Below, piece by piece: positions 42,301-52,236 of a stretch of 64,000 bases of DNA. Origin of the DNA: VAXT01 sp963827725 (lineage in GTDB: Bacteria > Actinomycetota > Thermoleophilia > Gaiellales > Gaiellaceae); NCBI GenBank assembly GCA_963827725.1, contig CAWHBM010000003.1:248001-312000 (forward strand), written 5' to 3'. A program made the position numbers and the translations under genes. Position 1 is the first letter of the stretch, and each line of letters opens with the position of its first letter. Under the pieces are notes generated by a model. That model was given only the letters and a program-made list of their open reading frames with translations, searched no databases and had not been told where the DNA came from.

Positions 42301-44187
42301 TCGCGGCGGCCTGGGTCTGCCTCCTCGCGCCGCTGGGCGCCGCGGTCGCCATCACGCTCGGCGGCACCCTTTGGTCACGCCGCGTGGCCGGCTACCTCGC
42401 GACCGCGTCCGTGGCGACCTCGTTCGTGGCCGCGGCCGTCGCCTTCTTCTCGATCCTGGGTGACCCCGCGGAGGAGCGCACTCATTACTCGACGGCCTGG
42501 ACGTGGCTGGCCGCGGGCGACTTCGACGTCGGCCTGACGCTGCTCGTAGACCCGCTCTCGATCTTCATGATGCTGATCGTCTCCGGCGTCGGCGCACTCA
42601 TCGTCGGCTACTCGATCGGCTACATGAACGGCGACGAGGAGGAGCGGCGCTTCTTCGCCTACATGGCCCTCTTCGTCTTCTCGATGCTCCTGCTCGTCCA
42701 GGGCGGCAACTACCTGATGCTGCTCGTCGGCTGGGGCCTCGTCGGGCTCAGCTCGTACCTGCTGATCGGCTTCCACCACGAGCGGCCAGCCGCCGTGGCG
42801 GCCGCCAAGAAGGCGTTCATCATGAACGCGTTCGGCGACGCGACGATGGCGCTCGCCTTCTTCGTGCTCATCCAGCGGACTGGCTCGCTCTCGTTCGACT
42901 CGGGGTTCGAGTGGGCTAGCGGCGCCGAGGGCTCATGGGCGGTGAACCTCGTCGCGCTCGGGCTGCTCGGCGGCGCCGTTGCGAAGTCGGCGCAGCTCCC
43001 GCTTCAGACGTGGCTGCCCGACGCGATGGAAGGCCCGACGCCAGTCAGCGCGCTCATCCACGCAGCGACGATGGTGACGGCCGGCGTCTACCTGCTCGTG
43101 CGCACGTCGCCGGTGTTCGAGGCGGCGCCGCCCGTTCAGGATCTCGCCGCGGGGCTCGGAGCCGCGACCATTCTGCTCGCGGGGCTGATCGCGCTCGTCC
43201 AGGTGGACATCAAGCGCGTGATCGCGTACTCGACGATGTCCCAGATCGGCTACATGTTCCTCGGAGCCGGCCTCGGCGCGTACGCGAGCTCGATGTTCCA
43301 CCTGATGACGCACGCGTTCTTCAAGGCGCTCCTCTTCCTCGCCGCCGGCCTCGTCATCCACGCGCTGCTCGGCGAGCAGGACATGCGGAAGATGGGCGGC
43401 CTCAAGCGCTTCCTGCCGCGCACGTACGTCGCGTTCCTGATCGGCGCGCTCGCGCTCACCGGAATCCCACCGCTCTCCGGTTTCTTCTCGAAGGACTCGA
43501 TCCTGGCCTCGGCGCTCGCCGCGGGCTCGTACGGGCAACTGCTCTTCGTCGTGGGCATCGCCGGGGCTTTCCTGACCGGCCTCTACACGTTCCGGATGGT
43601 CTTCCTCGTCTTCGGGGGAGAGCCCTCCGCCTACGCGCGCGAGCACTTCCACCGGCCGGACCGCTCCGAGCCCTGGCTCTGGATGGGACTTGACCGTCGG
43701 CGCTCTCGCCGTGCTCGCGGTGATCGGCGGCTGGATCCAGATCCCCGGCCTCTGGCATCCGCTGGCCGACTTCCTGGACCCGGTGGCCGAGCCGCTCGTC
43801 GAGCCGACCGGAGCACAAGACGCTTTCGCCAGCCTCCTTGCGGTCGGGCTCGGGATCGCCGGGATCGTGGTCGCGTGGGCGGTCTACTCGGCCCGCACCA
43901 TTGCGGTCCCGCAGTGGCGAGGCGTGCGCACCGTGCTCGAGCACAAGTTCTACTTCGACGAGCTCTACGACCGAGTCTTCTACCGGCCGACGGTCCTGCT
44001 CGCACGCACGCTGCGTGACTACGTCGAACGACCTGTCCTCCTCGGCTCGATCGACGCGATCGCGACCAGCGTGCGCCGCATCGGCAACGAGGTGACCGAG
44101 CTCCAGACCGGACTCGTCCGCACGTACGCGCTCTCGATCGCAGGCGGAGTCACCGTCCTCGCCCTCGTCTTCGTGTGGGTCAGATGA
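42297..44187 (+). CDS. nuoL: NADH-quinone oxidoreductase subunit L, frameshift near 43690
   Basis: Antiporter-like proton pump. Landmarks: FFAYMALFVFSMLLLVQGGN, MLLVGWGLVGLSSYLLIGFH, PLQTWLPDAMEGPTPVSALI (conserved channel loop), KRVIAYSTMSQIGYMFLGAG and HAFFKALLFLAAGLVIH. After EPWLWMGL the frame shifts by one inserted base and continues TVGALAVLAVIGGWIQIPG, with the amphipathic lateral helix and last TM (TYALSIAGGVTVLALVFVWV) to 44187. About 629 aa when joined, as expected. The break is probably a sequencing error. Confidence 0.92.
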
Positions 44188-45639
44188 GTAGCTGGCTCGC
44201 CACGATCCTCGTCTTCCTCCCGCTCGCCGGCGCGCTCATCGTCTGGCTGCTGCCGGTGGGGAAAGTGGCAGGTCCCATCGCGTTGCTCGTCGCCCTCACG
44301 GAAGTCGGCTTCTGGATCAACGGGTTGACCCTCATGGACTTCGACCGCGCCGGCGCCGCCCCGAACTTCGACCAACGCTGGACCTGGTTCAGCGATCTTG
44401 GCGTCTCGTACCACGTCGGCTTCTACGCGTTCTCGTTCTGGCTCGCGGGACTCGCGGTCGTCGTGATGGCGGCAGCGATCGCGTACGGCTTCTGGGTCGG
44501 GCGCGAGCGGCCCCGCGCGTACTTCGGCCTGATGCTCTTCCTGACCGCGGCTGTCGTCGGCGTCTTCGCCTCGCAGGATCTCCTGCTCTTCTACGTCTTC
44601 TTCGAGGCGATGATGATTCCGCTCTACGTCCTGATCGGCGTCTGGGGCGGACCGGGCCGGCTGGGCGCGACGGTGAAGTTCGTCATCTACACGATGGCGG
44701 GCTCGCTGCTGATGCTCGTCGCGGTCATCGTCTTCGGGCTCTCGAAGAACTCGTTCGACCTCGTCGACACGGGTACGAGCGACAGCACCTGGCTCTTCCT
44801 CGGCTTCGCGATCGCGTTCGCCGTCAAGGCACCCCTGTTCCCCTTCCACGGCTGGCTCCCGGACGCTTACCGAGAATCGTCGCCGGAGGTTGCCGCCGTC
44901 CTTTCCGGCGTGATCTCGAAGGCGGCGATCTTCGGCTTCATCTACATCTGCGTCGGGAAGTTCCCAGGTCCATTCGACGACTTCCGAAACGTCCTGCTCG
45001 CGTTGGCAGCGGTCGGCCTGGTGTACGGCTCCCTGCTCGCGTTTCGCGCGCCCGACATACGCGGCGTTATCGCTTACTCGAGCCTTGCGCAGATGGGACT
45101 GATCACCATCGGCGTCTTCGCTTTCAACCTCGCGAGCGTTAGCGGTGCCATTCTGCAATCCGTCAATCACGGCCTTCTCTCGGCAACGCTTTTCCTTCTC
45201 GCGGGGACCATCGAACGGAGAACCTCGACAGGTAGGTTCAGCCAGCTTGGAGGCATGGCGCGAGGGCGGCCGGCTCTCGCAACGACGCTGATGGTGACCG
45301 GGATCATCGCGCTCGCCGTTCCGGGTTCCTCAGCGTTTGCGGGCGAGTTCCTGATCCTCGCCGGCAGTGTTCGACACAGGTTGGGGTTGGGCGGTCGTTG
45401 GCGCGGCCGGAATGGTGCTGGCTGCCATGTACATGCTCAGACTGATCTCAGCGGTCTTGCATACAGAACGCGGGTCTGCGGTTTCGGAATCGGCCCTCGA
45501 TCTGCGGCCCGCCGAGCTCGCGATTCTCGTTCCGTTGATCGCGTGCCTGCTCGCACTCTCGGCATGGCCGGCGGGAATCAGCGACCGCGTCATCCAGAAC
45601 TCTCCTGGGCTTCCGGCCTTCAGGGAGTTAGAACCATGA
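44184..45639 (+). CDS. nuoM: NADH-quinone oxidoreductase subunit M, frameshift near 45366
   Basis: ATG 44184 overlaps the nuoL stop. Landmarks: LLFYVFFEAMMIPLYVLIGV (key Glu), PLFPFHGWLPDAYRESSPEV, IRGVIAYSSLAQMGLITIGV and VNHGLLSATLFLLAGTIERR. After SAFAGEFLILAG the reading frame shifts; FDTGWGWAVVGAAGMVLAAM, YMLRLISAVLH continues in the other frame to 45639. About 485 aa when joined, normal for NuoM. Pumps protons in the membrane arm. Confidence 0.91.
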
Positions 45640-47118
45640 TCGAGACCCCGACAGTCGACTGGTTCGCGCTCTCGCCCTCACTCGTCCCGCTTGGCGCCGC
45701 TGCGATCTGCCTGCTCTCGGCCGTGCTCGCACCTCAATGGCTCCTCCGGCCCTTCGCGGCGTTCATCTGCGCGCTCGGATTCATCGGCGGGCTCGTCGCG
45801 GCGACCCTCGTCTACCTGGAGAGCCCGGACGCCGAGCTCGCTCATCGCCGACTCGATCAGCCGTGATCGGTTCGCCGCCGTCACGCAGCTGATCGTGATG
45901 GGCTCGGGCCTGCTCGCGGTCGGCGTCTCCTACTCCGCGCGCATGCGCCAGGACCACATCGGCGAGTACTACGCACTGCTCGCCACGGCCGGCGCGGGCA
46001 TGGCCTTCCTCGTCCAGGCATCGAACCTGATGACGCTCTTCCTCGGGCTGGAGTGGTTCTCGGTCTGCCTCTACATCCTCTGCGCGATCGAGATCGACCT
46101 CGTCGGCTCGCTCGAGGCCGGCCTCAAGTACCTGATCATCGGCGGGATGGGCTCGGCCGTGCTGCTCTTCGGCTCGGCGCTCGTCTACGGCTCGACCGGC
46201 GAGCTCGGCTTCTCGGCGATCGCGGACGCAACTCGCGCTGACAACCTCTCCGGCGACCCGATCCTCCTCGTCGGCCTCGCGATGATCCTCGCCGGCCTCG
46301 CGTTCAAGGCCTCGGCCGCGCCGTTCCACATGTGGACGCCCGACGTCTACGAAGGCGCGCCGACGCCGGTGACCGGGTTCATGGCCGCGGCGACGAAGGC
46401 AGTCGCTCTCGTCCTCACCTTCCGCCTGCTCACCGTGGCGTTTCCCGAGAAGGAGGACGTCTGGACGATCGCCGTCGCCTTCCTCGCCTGCGCGTCGCTT
46501 GCGTGGGGCAATCTCGCCGCGCTCGTCCAGACGCGGGTGAAGCGGCTCCTGGCGTACTCCTCGATCTCGCACGCCGGCTTCATGCTGATCGCAATCGCCG
46601 CCAACAACCAGCTCGGAGCGCGATCGCTCCTCTACTACCTGATCCCATACGCGGCGATCTCGATCGGCGCCTTCGCCGTCGTCGCCGCCCGTGAGCGCGA
46701 GCTCGGCGAGACGGTCACGCTCGAGAACCTCGCCGGCTTCGGCTGGGAGCGTCCGGTGCTCGGCGCCGCGATGTTCACGTTCATGCTCGGCTTCGCCGGC
46801 TTCCCGCTGACCGGCGGCTTCATGGGCAAGTTTCTGATCTTCTCGGCGGCCTCGGAAGCAGGCTGGAACTGGCTCGTGATCGTCGGCGTCGCCGCAACGC
46901 TCGTCAGCCTCTACTACTACCTCGCGGTCATCCGCGCGATGTACATGCGTCCAGCGGCCGAGCTCGGGCTCGCACCGATCGGCGGCTCGCCGCCCCGAGA
47001 GGTCATGCTGACGAGCGCAGTGATCGTGGCGATGCTCGTGAACGTCGGCGCGTTCTTCGCAATCCAGCCGCTCGTCGACCTGACGAGGACTGCGGCTGAG
47101 GTATTACCGCTGGTCTAG
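45636..47118 (+). CDS. nuoN: NADH-quinone oxidoreductase subunit N, frameshift near 45840
   Basis: ATG 45636 overlaps the nuoM stop (ATGA). MIETPTVDWFALSPSLVPLG and the first two helices are in one frame; after YLESPDAEL it moves to the next frame, giving IADSISRDRFAAVTQLIVMG. Then come NLMTLFLGLEWFSVCLYILC, APFHMWTPDVYEGAPTPVTG, KRLLAYSSISHAGFMLIAIA and GFPLTGGFMGKFLIFSAASE. About 493 aa when joined. Last gene of the complex I operon; its 3' end overlaps a convergent small gene by 15 bp. Confidence 0.92.
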
Positions 47119-47448
47119 CGCAGGGCGCCTTAGCTCGACGCTCAGACCGAGAAGAGCCTGCACGCCGAAGACGGCAAGGCAACCGGAAATGGCGAATGCG
47201 GGGGCCCCCGCAGCCGCCCCCGCGACGAGCAGAAGCAGGGCAACGCCGAACAGGAACGGTTCGAGTGCAGCCGCCGGCTCGACCGGAGCCGCGTCCCGCG
47301 CGTCGAGCAGCTCGCCGAGAGCCACGAGCCCACCGATGGCGATGACCGGCACCGCCGCGAGCACCAGGTAGAAGGAGAGGCGAGGCCCTCCGGCAGCATG
47401 GGCGGCCGCTGCGGCCAGGGCGATCCCGATCGGAATGGAGCGCCGCAT
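47104..47448 (-). CDS. small hypothetical membrane protein
   Basis: 114 aa. Four hydrophobic stretches: IGIALAAAAAHAAGG, FYLVLAAVPVIAIGGLVALG, PFLFGVALLLLVAGAAAGAP and AISGCLAVFGVQALLGLSV. No polar motif. It is divergent from the cyclase gene, with 54 bp between. Start has no clear signal; function unknown. Confidence 0.5.
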   Translation of the reverse strand: MRRSIPIGIALAAAAAHAAGGPRLSFYLVLAAVPVIAIGGLVALGELLDARDAAPVEPAAALEPFLFGVALLLLVAGAAAGAPAFAISGCLAVFGVQALLGLSVELRRPALDQR

Positions 47449-47487
47449 GAACCGGGGTTCGACGATGCTCCCGGCGATCCTGCCGCG

Positions 47488-47493
47488 TAGGGT
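47488..47493 (+). promoter_or_regulatory. -10 box of the nucleotide cyclase gene
   Basis: TAGGGT, 9 nt before GTG 47503. Confidence 0.4.
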
Positions 47494-47502
47494 GGGCCGG
47501 TC

Positions 47503-49089
47503 GTGGCCGTCTGGCTCCTTCCACTCGCTCTCCCTCTTGCAGGGCTGGCGCTGCTACTTGCTCAGCCAGATGCGGATGTCCACTGGGAGCACCACCCGGC
47601 TCATTTCTGGCTCGTCCTGATCACAGCGCTCGTCAGCGTCGTGCTCGGCTATCTCGCGGGTGAGGTCGCGCGCCGGCTCGGGGACGCACGTCTGTTTCTC
47701 GTCTCGCTCGCTTTCATGACGAGCGCCGGCTTCCTGGGCCTGCACGCACTCGCCACGCCGGGCGTCCTGCTGGAGAAGCCAAATGCGGGCTTCGTCGTCG
47801 CCACCCCGGTCGGGCTTCTGATCGCGGGCGTGTTTGCGGCCGCCTCGGGGGTCCACCTCTCTCCCGATCTGTCCGCGGCGATCATGCGACGGCAAGCGCT
47901 GCTCCGCGGAGCCATCCTCGTGCTGCTAGCCGCCTGGGCGGGCTACTCACTCGCGGCTCTAGCTCCCCTTGATCGCCCGCTGAGCGCCGACGAGGCACAT
48001 GCGCCGCTGTACGCGCTCGCCGTGCTCGGCGTCCCTCTGTACGCGTTCGCGGCAGTTCGCTACCTCGGTCTCTACCGCCGGCTGCCGGGGCCGATGCCGC
48101 TCGCGGTCGCCGCGGCCTTCGCGCTCCTCGCCGAAGCGATGGTCGCAATCGCGCTCGGCCGCAACTGGCGTGCGTCCTGGTGGGAGTGGCACGTCCTGAT
48201 GGTCGCCGCCTTCGGAATCGTCGCGCTCACGGCGCGGTACGAGTATCGACGCCGCCGGTCGACCGCGGCCGTCTTCAAGGACCTCTACCTGGGGCACACC
48301 GCGGACCTCGTCGACCAGCGCTACGCGAATGCCCTCGGCGAGCTCGCCGGCTCGGAAACCTCGCTCGAGACGATTCGCGACCGGGACCACCTGAGCGACG
48401 AGGAGGCGGCGTTGCTCGAGCATGCCGCCGGTGAGCTCAAGCGGCTGGACGAGCTGTTCAGTCCTTACCTCTCACCGCAGCTCGTTGCTCGCCTTCGACA
48501 TGAGCCGGGCGCCGCCGTTCTCGGAGGCGAGGAACGAGACGTCAGTGTGCTCTTCGCCGACCTCCAGGGCTTCACCGCCTTCTCCGAGCGATCAACCCCC
48601 TCCGAAGTCGTCGCCATGCTGAATGCGTACTGGGCGAAGGTCGTGCCCGTCGTCGCTGCCGAGGACGGGATGATCGAACGCTTCGCAGGCGACGCGGTCA
48701 TGGTCGTCTTCAACGCAGCGGTCGACCAGCCTGATCATGCGCTACGCGCTGCGCGTGCCGGCCTCGCGTTCGCCGATGCTTCCGAGGCCGTCGCGGCGGG
48801 GCGGCCGGACTGGCCGCGGTTCCGGGTCGGCGTCAACAGCGGCCCCGCAGTGATCGGAAACGTCGGCGCGGCCGCACAGCACAGCTTCACTGCGATCGGG
48901 GACACGACGAACCTTGCCGCTCGCCTGCAGGGCGCCGCAGAACCAGGCCGCGTCGTCGTCGGTTCTGCCACCCATGCGGCACTAGTCGGAGTGGCGAAGT
49001 TCGAGCCGCTCGCCCCCCTCGACCTGAAGGGAAAGAGCGAGCCCGTCGAGGCGTTCGTTCTGGTCGAGCTGAACGGAGATTCGGGTTAG
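47503..49089 (+). CDS. membrane-bound class III adenylate/guanylate cyclase
   Basis: 528 aa. About seven helices in residues 1-240, a charged coiled-coil-like linker (LSDEEAALLEHAAGELKRLD), then the catalytic domain: VSVLFADLQGFTAFSERSTP (first metal Asp), MIERFAGDAVMVVFN (second metal Asp), RVGVNSGPAVIGNVGAAAQH and FTAIGDTTNLAARLQGAAEP (Asn/Arg transition-state residues). The purine-selecting Lys of canonical cyclases (IDKFxGD) is Arg here. Dimeric enzyme making cAMP or cGMP; the substrate is uncertain. The TM region may sense a membrane or gas signal. Confidence 0.88.
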   Translation: MAVWLLPLALPLAGLALLLAQPDADVHWEHHPAHFWLVLITALVSVVLGYLAGEVARRLGDARLFLVSLAFMTSAGFLGLHALATPGVLLEKPNAGFVVATPVGLLIAGVFAAASGVHLSPDLSAAIMRRQALLRGAILVLLAAWAGYSLAALAPLDRPLSADEAHAPLYALAVLGVPLYAFAAVRYLGLYRRLPGPMPLAVAAAFALLAEAMVAIALGRNWRASWWEWHVLMVAAFGIVALTARYEYRRRRSTAAVFKDLYLGHTADLVDQRYANALGELAGSETSLETIRDRDHLSDEEAALLEHAAGELKRLDELFSPYLSPQLVARLRHEPGAAVLGGEERDVSVLFADLQGFTAFSERSTPSEVVAMLNAYWAKVVPVVAAEDGMIERFAGDAVMVVFNAAVDQPDHALRAARAGLAFADASEAVAAGRPDWPRFRVGVNSGPAVIGNVGAAAQHSFTAIGDTTNLAARLQGAAEPGRVVVGSATHAALVGVAKFEPLAPLDLKGKSEPVEAFVLVELNGDSG

Positions 49090-49115
49090 TCTCAGGCGAA
49101 TCCGAGAGGAGAGAG

Positions 49116-49826
49116 ATGCCCGACGTTCAACTGACCTGGCTCGGCCACGCCACCTTCCGCTTCGACACACCGGGCGGGAAGCGTGTCTACGTCGACCCCT
49201 GGGTCACGAACCCGAAGTGCCCCGACAACGAGAAGGAGCCCGAGCGGATCGATCTGATCGCGCTCACGCACGGCCATGACGACCACGTCGGGAACACGAT
49301 CGAGCTAGTGGAGAAGTTCGACCCCATAGTCGTAGCTCCAGTCGAGCTCGCGGATTGGCTCGTGTGGATGAAGAAGGCGGTGTCCGAGGACAAGATCCGG
49401 GACTCGAACAAGGGCGGCACCGTCGACGTCGACGGCGTGAAGGTCACGCTGACCGACGCCAACCACTCGAGCAGCACGATCGACGAGGACCACATGGTCT
49501 ACCTGGGTGAGCCCGTCGGGCTCGTGTTCGAGGCGGAAAACGGCACGAAGCTCTACTTCGCGGGCGACACGAACGTCTTCGGCGACATGCAGCTGATCAA
49601 GCGCCTCTACGCGCCCGACGTCGCGATCCTGCCGATCGGCGGCCATTTCACGATGGACCCGCGCGAGGCGGCTGTCGCGCTCGAGTTTCTCGGTGCGAAG
49701 AAGTGCGTCCCGTGCCACTACGGAACCTTCCCGATCCTCGCCGGCACGCCCGACGAGCTTCGCAAGCTCGCGCCTTCGGGGGTCGAGATCCTCGAGCCGG
49801 CGCCCGGGGAGACGATCGAGGTTTGA
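49116..49826 (+). CDS. UPF0173 metal-dependent hydrolase (metallo-beta-lactamase fold)
   Basis: 236 aa. Zinc motif IALTHGHDDHVG (HxHxDH), further ligands in DANHSSS and FAGDTNVFGDM, and the final His in CVPCHYGTFPIL. Starts MPDVQLTWLGHATFRFDTPG, typical of UPF0173/UlaG-like hydrolases of unknown substrate. GAGAGGAGAG precedes the ATG and a TAGTCT box overlaps the cyclase stop. First gene of a five-gene operon to 52236 with 4-8 bp overlaps throughout. Confidence 0.92.
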   Translation: MPDVQLTWLGHATFRFDTPGGKRVYVDPWVTNPKCPDNEKEPERIDLIALTHGHDDHVGNTIELVEKFDPIVVAPVELADWLVWMKKAVSEDKIRDSNKGGTVDVDGVKVTLTDANHSSSTIDEDHMVYLGEPVGLVFEAENGTKLYFAGDTNVFGDMQLIKRLYAPDVAILPIGGHFTMDPREAAVALEFLGAKKCVPCHYGTFPILAGTPDELRKLAPSGVEILEPAPGETIEV

Positions 49827-50092
49827 GGCAGCGCTGGTTCGGCGCCACCCGACAGCAGGTGCCGCAGCTCGCCGTCGAAGGTGAGATCGAGTTCCCGTCC
49901 GAGCCGCTCGTGCTCGAAGAGCTGGACGACGCGCAACTTCGCAAGGCCCACGAGGAGGGAACTCCCGTCGTCGTCCGTGCCGACACGGAGGAGAAAGTGC
50001 TCGCCGCTCTGGCCCGTCCCGAAGTAGCCTGCGTCCTGGTGCCGAGCGCGGAGCTCCTCGAGATCGACCTCGTAGAACGGACCTATGGGTAG
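49823..50092 (+). CDS. hypothetical protein in UPF0173 operon
   Basis: 89 aa from TTG 49823, overlapping the upstream TGA by 4 bp (TTGA), so translationally coupled. Features: a basic start (RQRWFGATRQQ), an acidic middle (VLEELDDAQLRKAHEEG) and a strand-helix end (CVLVPSAELLEIDLVERTYG). No recognised domain. Its end overlaps the DUF1028 start by 8 bp. Confidence 0.6.
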   Translation: MRQRWFGATRQQVPQLAVEGEIEFPSEPLVLEELDDAQLRKAHEEGTPVVVRADTEEKVLAALARPEVACVLVPSAELLEIDLVERTYG

Positions 50093-50930
50093 GCCGATCG
50101 TCGCCACGTACTCGATCGTGGCCTGCGACCTCGAAGCCGAGCAGTGGGGCGTAGCCGTCCAGTCGAAGTTCCTTTCGGTTGGCTCCGTCGTGCCGTGGGC
50201 CGAGCCGCACGTGGGAGCGGTTGCGACCCAGGCGTATGCGAACCCGCGCTACGGCCCGCAGGGGCTTGATCTGCTCCGCGAGGGACTTTCGGCGCAGGAA
50301 GTCGTCGAGCGCCTGACCGATGCCGACGATGGACGCGACCACCGTCAGCTCGGAGTCGTCGACGCCAAGGGCGAGGCCGCCACGTACACGGGAGCCGAGT
50401 GCATGGACTGGGCGGGCGGCCGCACCGGGGCGGGCTACGCCGCGCAGGGGAACATCCTCGTCTCGGCCGAGACGGTCGACGCGATGGCTGAGACGTTCGA
50501 GGGAAGCAAAGGCCAGCCGCTCGCCGAACGCCTGATCGACTGCCTCGCCGCAGCGCAGGCGGCCGGCGGTGACAGCCGCGGACAACAGTCCTCGGCGCTC
50601 CTGGTCGTCGAGAAAAACGGCGGCTACGCCCAGATGTCGGATGTCGTCGTCGAGCTACGGGTGGAGGACCACGAGCGCCCGATCGAGGAGCTGCGGCGGA
50701 TCTACGTCCTGCACGACGAGATCTTCGGGAAAACGCCGCGTGACAAGTGGCTCGACGTCGACGAGACGCTGGCCACCGAACTGCGTGAGCGGCTGGCGAC
50801 GCTCGGCTACGAGGGCGACCTCGGCGACGCGTTCACACGCTGGACCGGGAAGGAGAACCTCGAAGACCGCGTTGACGGAGTAGAGCAGATCGATCCCGTC
50901 GTCCTGGAAGCCCTGAGGAGCAGAACGTGA
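50085..50930 (+). CDS. DUF1028 family protein (Ntn-hydrolase-like)
   Basis: 281 aa. Family signatures: VATYSIVACDLEAEQWGVAV, QSKFLSVGSVVPWAEPHVGA, VATQAYANPRYGPQGLDLL, GYAAQGNILVSAETVDAMAE and a C-terminal tail with PIEELRRIYVLHDEIFG. DUF1028 has an Ntn-hydrolase fold and is linked to amino acid or peptidoglycan-fragment metabolism in some bacteria; activity here is unproven. Overlaps its neighbours by 8 and 4 bp. Confidence 0.9.
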   Translation: MGRPIVATYSIVACDLEAEQWGVAVQSKFLSVGSVVPWAEPHVGAVATQAYANPRYGPQGLDLLREGLSAQEVVERLTDADDGRDHRQLGVVDAKGEAATYTGAECMDWAGGRTGAGYAAQGNILVSAETVDAMAETFEGSKGQPLAERLIDCLAAAQAAGGDSRGQQSSALLVVEKNGGYAQMSDVVVELRVEDHERPIEELRRIYVLHDEIFGKTPRDKWLDVDETLATELRERLATLGYEGDLGDAFTRWTGKENLEDRVDGVEQIDPVVLEALRSRT

Positions 50931-51565
50931 GCGAGAGGGCCTACGAAGTCGCGCACATCGACGAGCTGGAGCGCTTTCCTGTCGACGACGAGGGCCTGCT
51001 CTGGCGTCCGGTTCGCCGCCGGCTCGGGATCACCGCCTTCGGCACGAACGCGTACACCGCCGAGAAGGGCGACGAGCGCGTCGTCGAGGAACACTCCGAG
51101 GAGGACGGCCACGAGGAGCTGTACTTCGTAGCGAGCGGTCGAGCGAAGTTCACGCTCGGCAACGAGGTGGTCGACGCGCCGGCCGGCACGTTCGTCTACG
51201 CCGAGCCCGGAACCAAGCGCGGCGCGATTGCCTCCGAGCCGAAGACCACAATCGTCGCGTTCGGCGCGAAGCCCGGCGTGCCGCACGAGATCTCGGGCTG
51301 GGAAAACATGTTCGTCGCCTTCGGAGAGCTCCGGAATGGGAACGAGGCCGCGGGACGCAAGGCAATGACAGAGGCGGTCGCCGGCCAACCCGACGCCTGG
51401 CAGGGCCACTACAACGCGGCGTGTTTCGAGAGCCTCACGAAGAACAAGGAGGCGACGTTCGAGCATCTCCGCCGCGCGATCGAGCTCGACGAAAAGGCCC
51501 GCGAGTTCGCCCGGGGCGACAAGGACTTCGACTGGCTCCGCGACGACCCGGAGTTCCCTGCGTGA
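50927..51565 (+). CDS. cupin-TPR protein, tandem copy 1
   Basis: 212 aa; GTG start. Cupin region: LGITAFGTNAYTAEKGDERV, EEHSEEDGHEELYFVASGRA and VDAPAGTFVYAEPGTKRGAI. The C-terminal part (AWQGHYNAACFESLTKNKEA, then LRRAIELDEKAREFARGDKD) is a TPR-like helical hairpin. Ends DFDWLRDDPEFPA. It is a paralogue of the next gene; a GTGA overlap joins them. Confidence 0.85.
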   Translation: MSERAYEVAHIDELERFPVDDEGLLWRPVRRRLGITAFGTNAYTAEKGDERVVEEHSEEDGHEELYFVASGRAKFTLGNEVVDAPAGTFVYAEPGTKRGAIASEPKTTIVAFGAKPGVPHEISGWENMFVAFGELRNGNEAAGRKAMTEAVAGQPDAWQGHYNAACFESLTKNKEATFEHLRRAIELDEKAREFARGDKDFDWLRDDPEFPA

Positions 51566-52236
51566 GCGGAACGGCGAACATCTCCGACCTGGCCTTTGGC
51601 CTTGCCGGTGGACAACGCTGGGCGATGGTTCGAACGCACTTCGGGATCACGGCGTTCGGCGTGAACGCATACGTGGCAGACGAAGCGGGAACCGAGGTCA
51701 TTGGCGAGCATGACGAGCTCGGTGAGCGATCCGGGAAGCACGAGGAGCTCTACTTCGTCAGCAGTGGGCACGCAACGTTCACGATCAACGGGGACGAGAT
51801 CGACGCGCCTTCGGGCACCTTCGTCTTTGTCCGGGACCCTGCTGCCAAGCGCAAGGCGGTCGCAAAAGAAGCCGGGACGACGGTCCTCATCGTCGGAGGA
51901 AAGCCTGGCGAGGCGTTCTCGCCTTCCCCGTGGGAGCGAAACGGTCATGCGCTCGCCTACTTCGGCACCGGCGAGTTCGACAAGGCCGTGGAAGAGCTGG
52001 AGCAGATCCACCGGGAAGACCCCGAGGACCCGGGAGTCCTCTACAACCTCGCCTGCGCAGAGAGCATGAGCGGGAAAGGCGATCAGGCCGTCGAGCACCT
52101 CAGCCGCGCCATCGAGCTGGACGCGAGCTTCGGCGAGCTGGCGGGGAAGGATTCCGACTTCGATCCGATCCGCAACGATCCCGGCTATGCCTCAGCGATC
52201 GCCGGGAAGCCGGATACCGTCGGCCCGACCTCGTAG
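51562..52236 (+). CDS. cupin-TPR protein, tandem copy 2
   Basis: 224 aa from GTG 51562. Same order as copy 1: HFGITAFGVNAYVADEAGTE, SGKHEELYFVSSGHATFTIN, IDAPSGTFVFVRDPAAKRKA, then DPGVLYNLACAESMSGKGDQ and AVEHLSRAIELDASFGELAG, ending DSDFDPIRNDPGYASAIAG. Copies 1 and 2 arose by tandem duplication. The cupin lacks a full set of metal His residues in either copy, so a binding or sensing role is as likely as catalysis. Confidence 0.85.
   Translation: MSGTANISDLAFGLAGGQRWAMVRTHFGITAFGVNAYVADEAGTEVIGEHDELGERSGKHEELYFVSSGHATFTINGDEIDAPSGTFVFVRDPAAKRKAVAKEAGTTVLIVGGKPGEAFSPSPWERNGHALAYFGTGEFDKAVEELEQIHREDPEDPGVLYNLACAESMSGKGDQAVEHLSRAIELDASFGELAGKDSDFDPIRNDPGYASAIAGKPDTVGPTS

Noticed and set aside
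42933..45170. Minus-strand frames of 239 and 383 codons opposite nuoL and nuoM
   Set aside because: Charged repetitive products typical of antisense to membrane genes.
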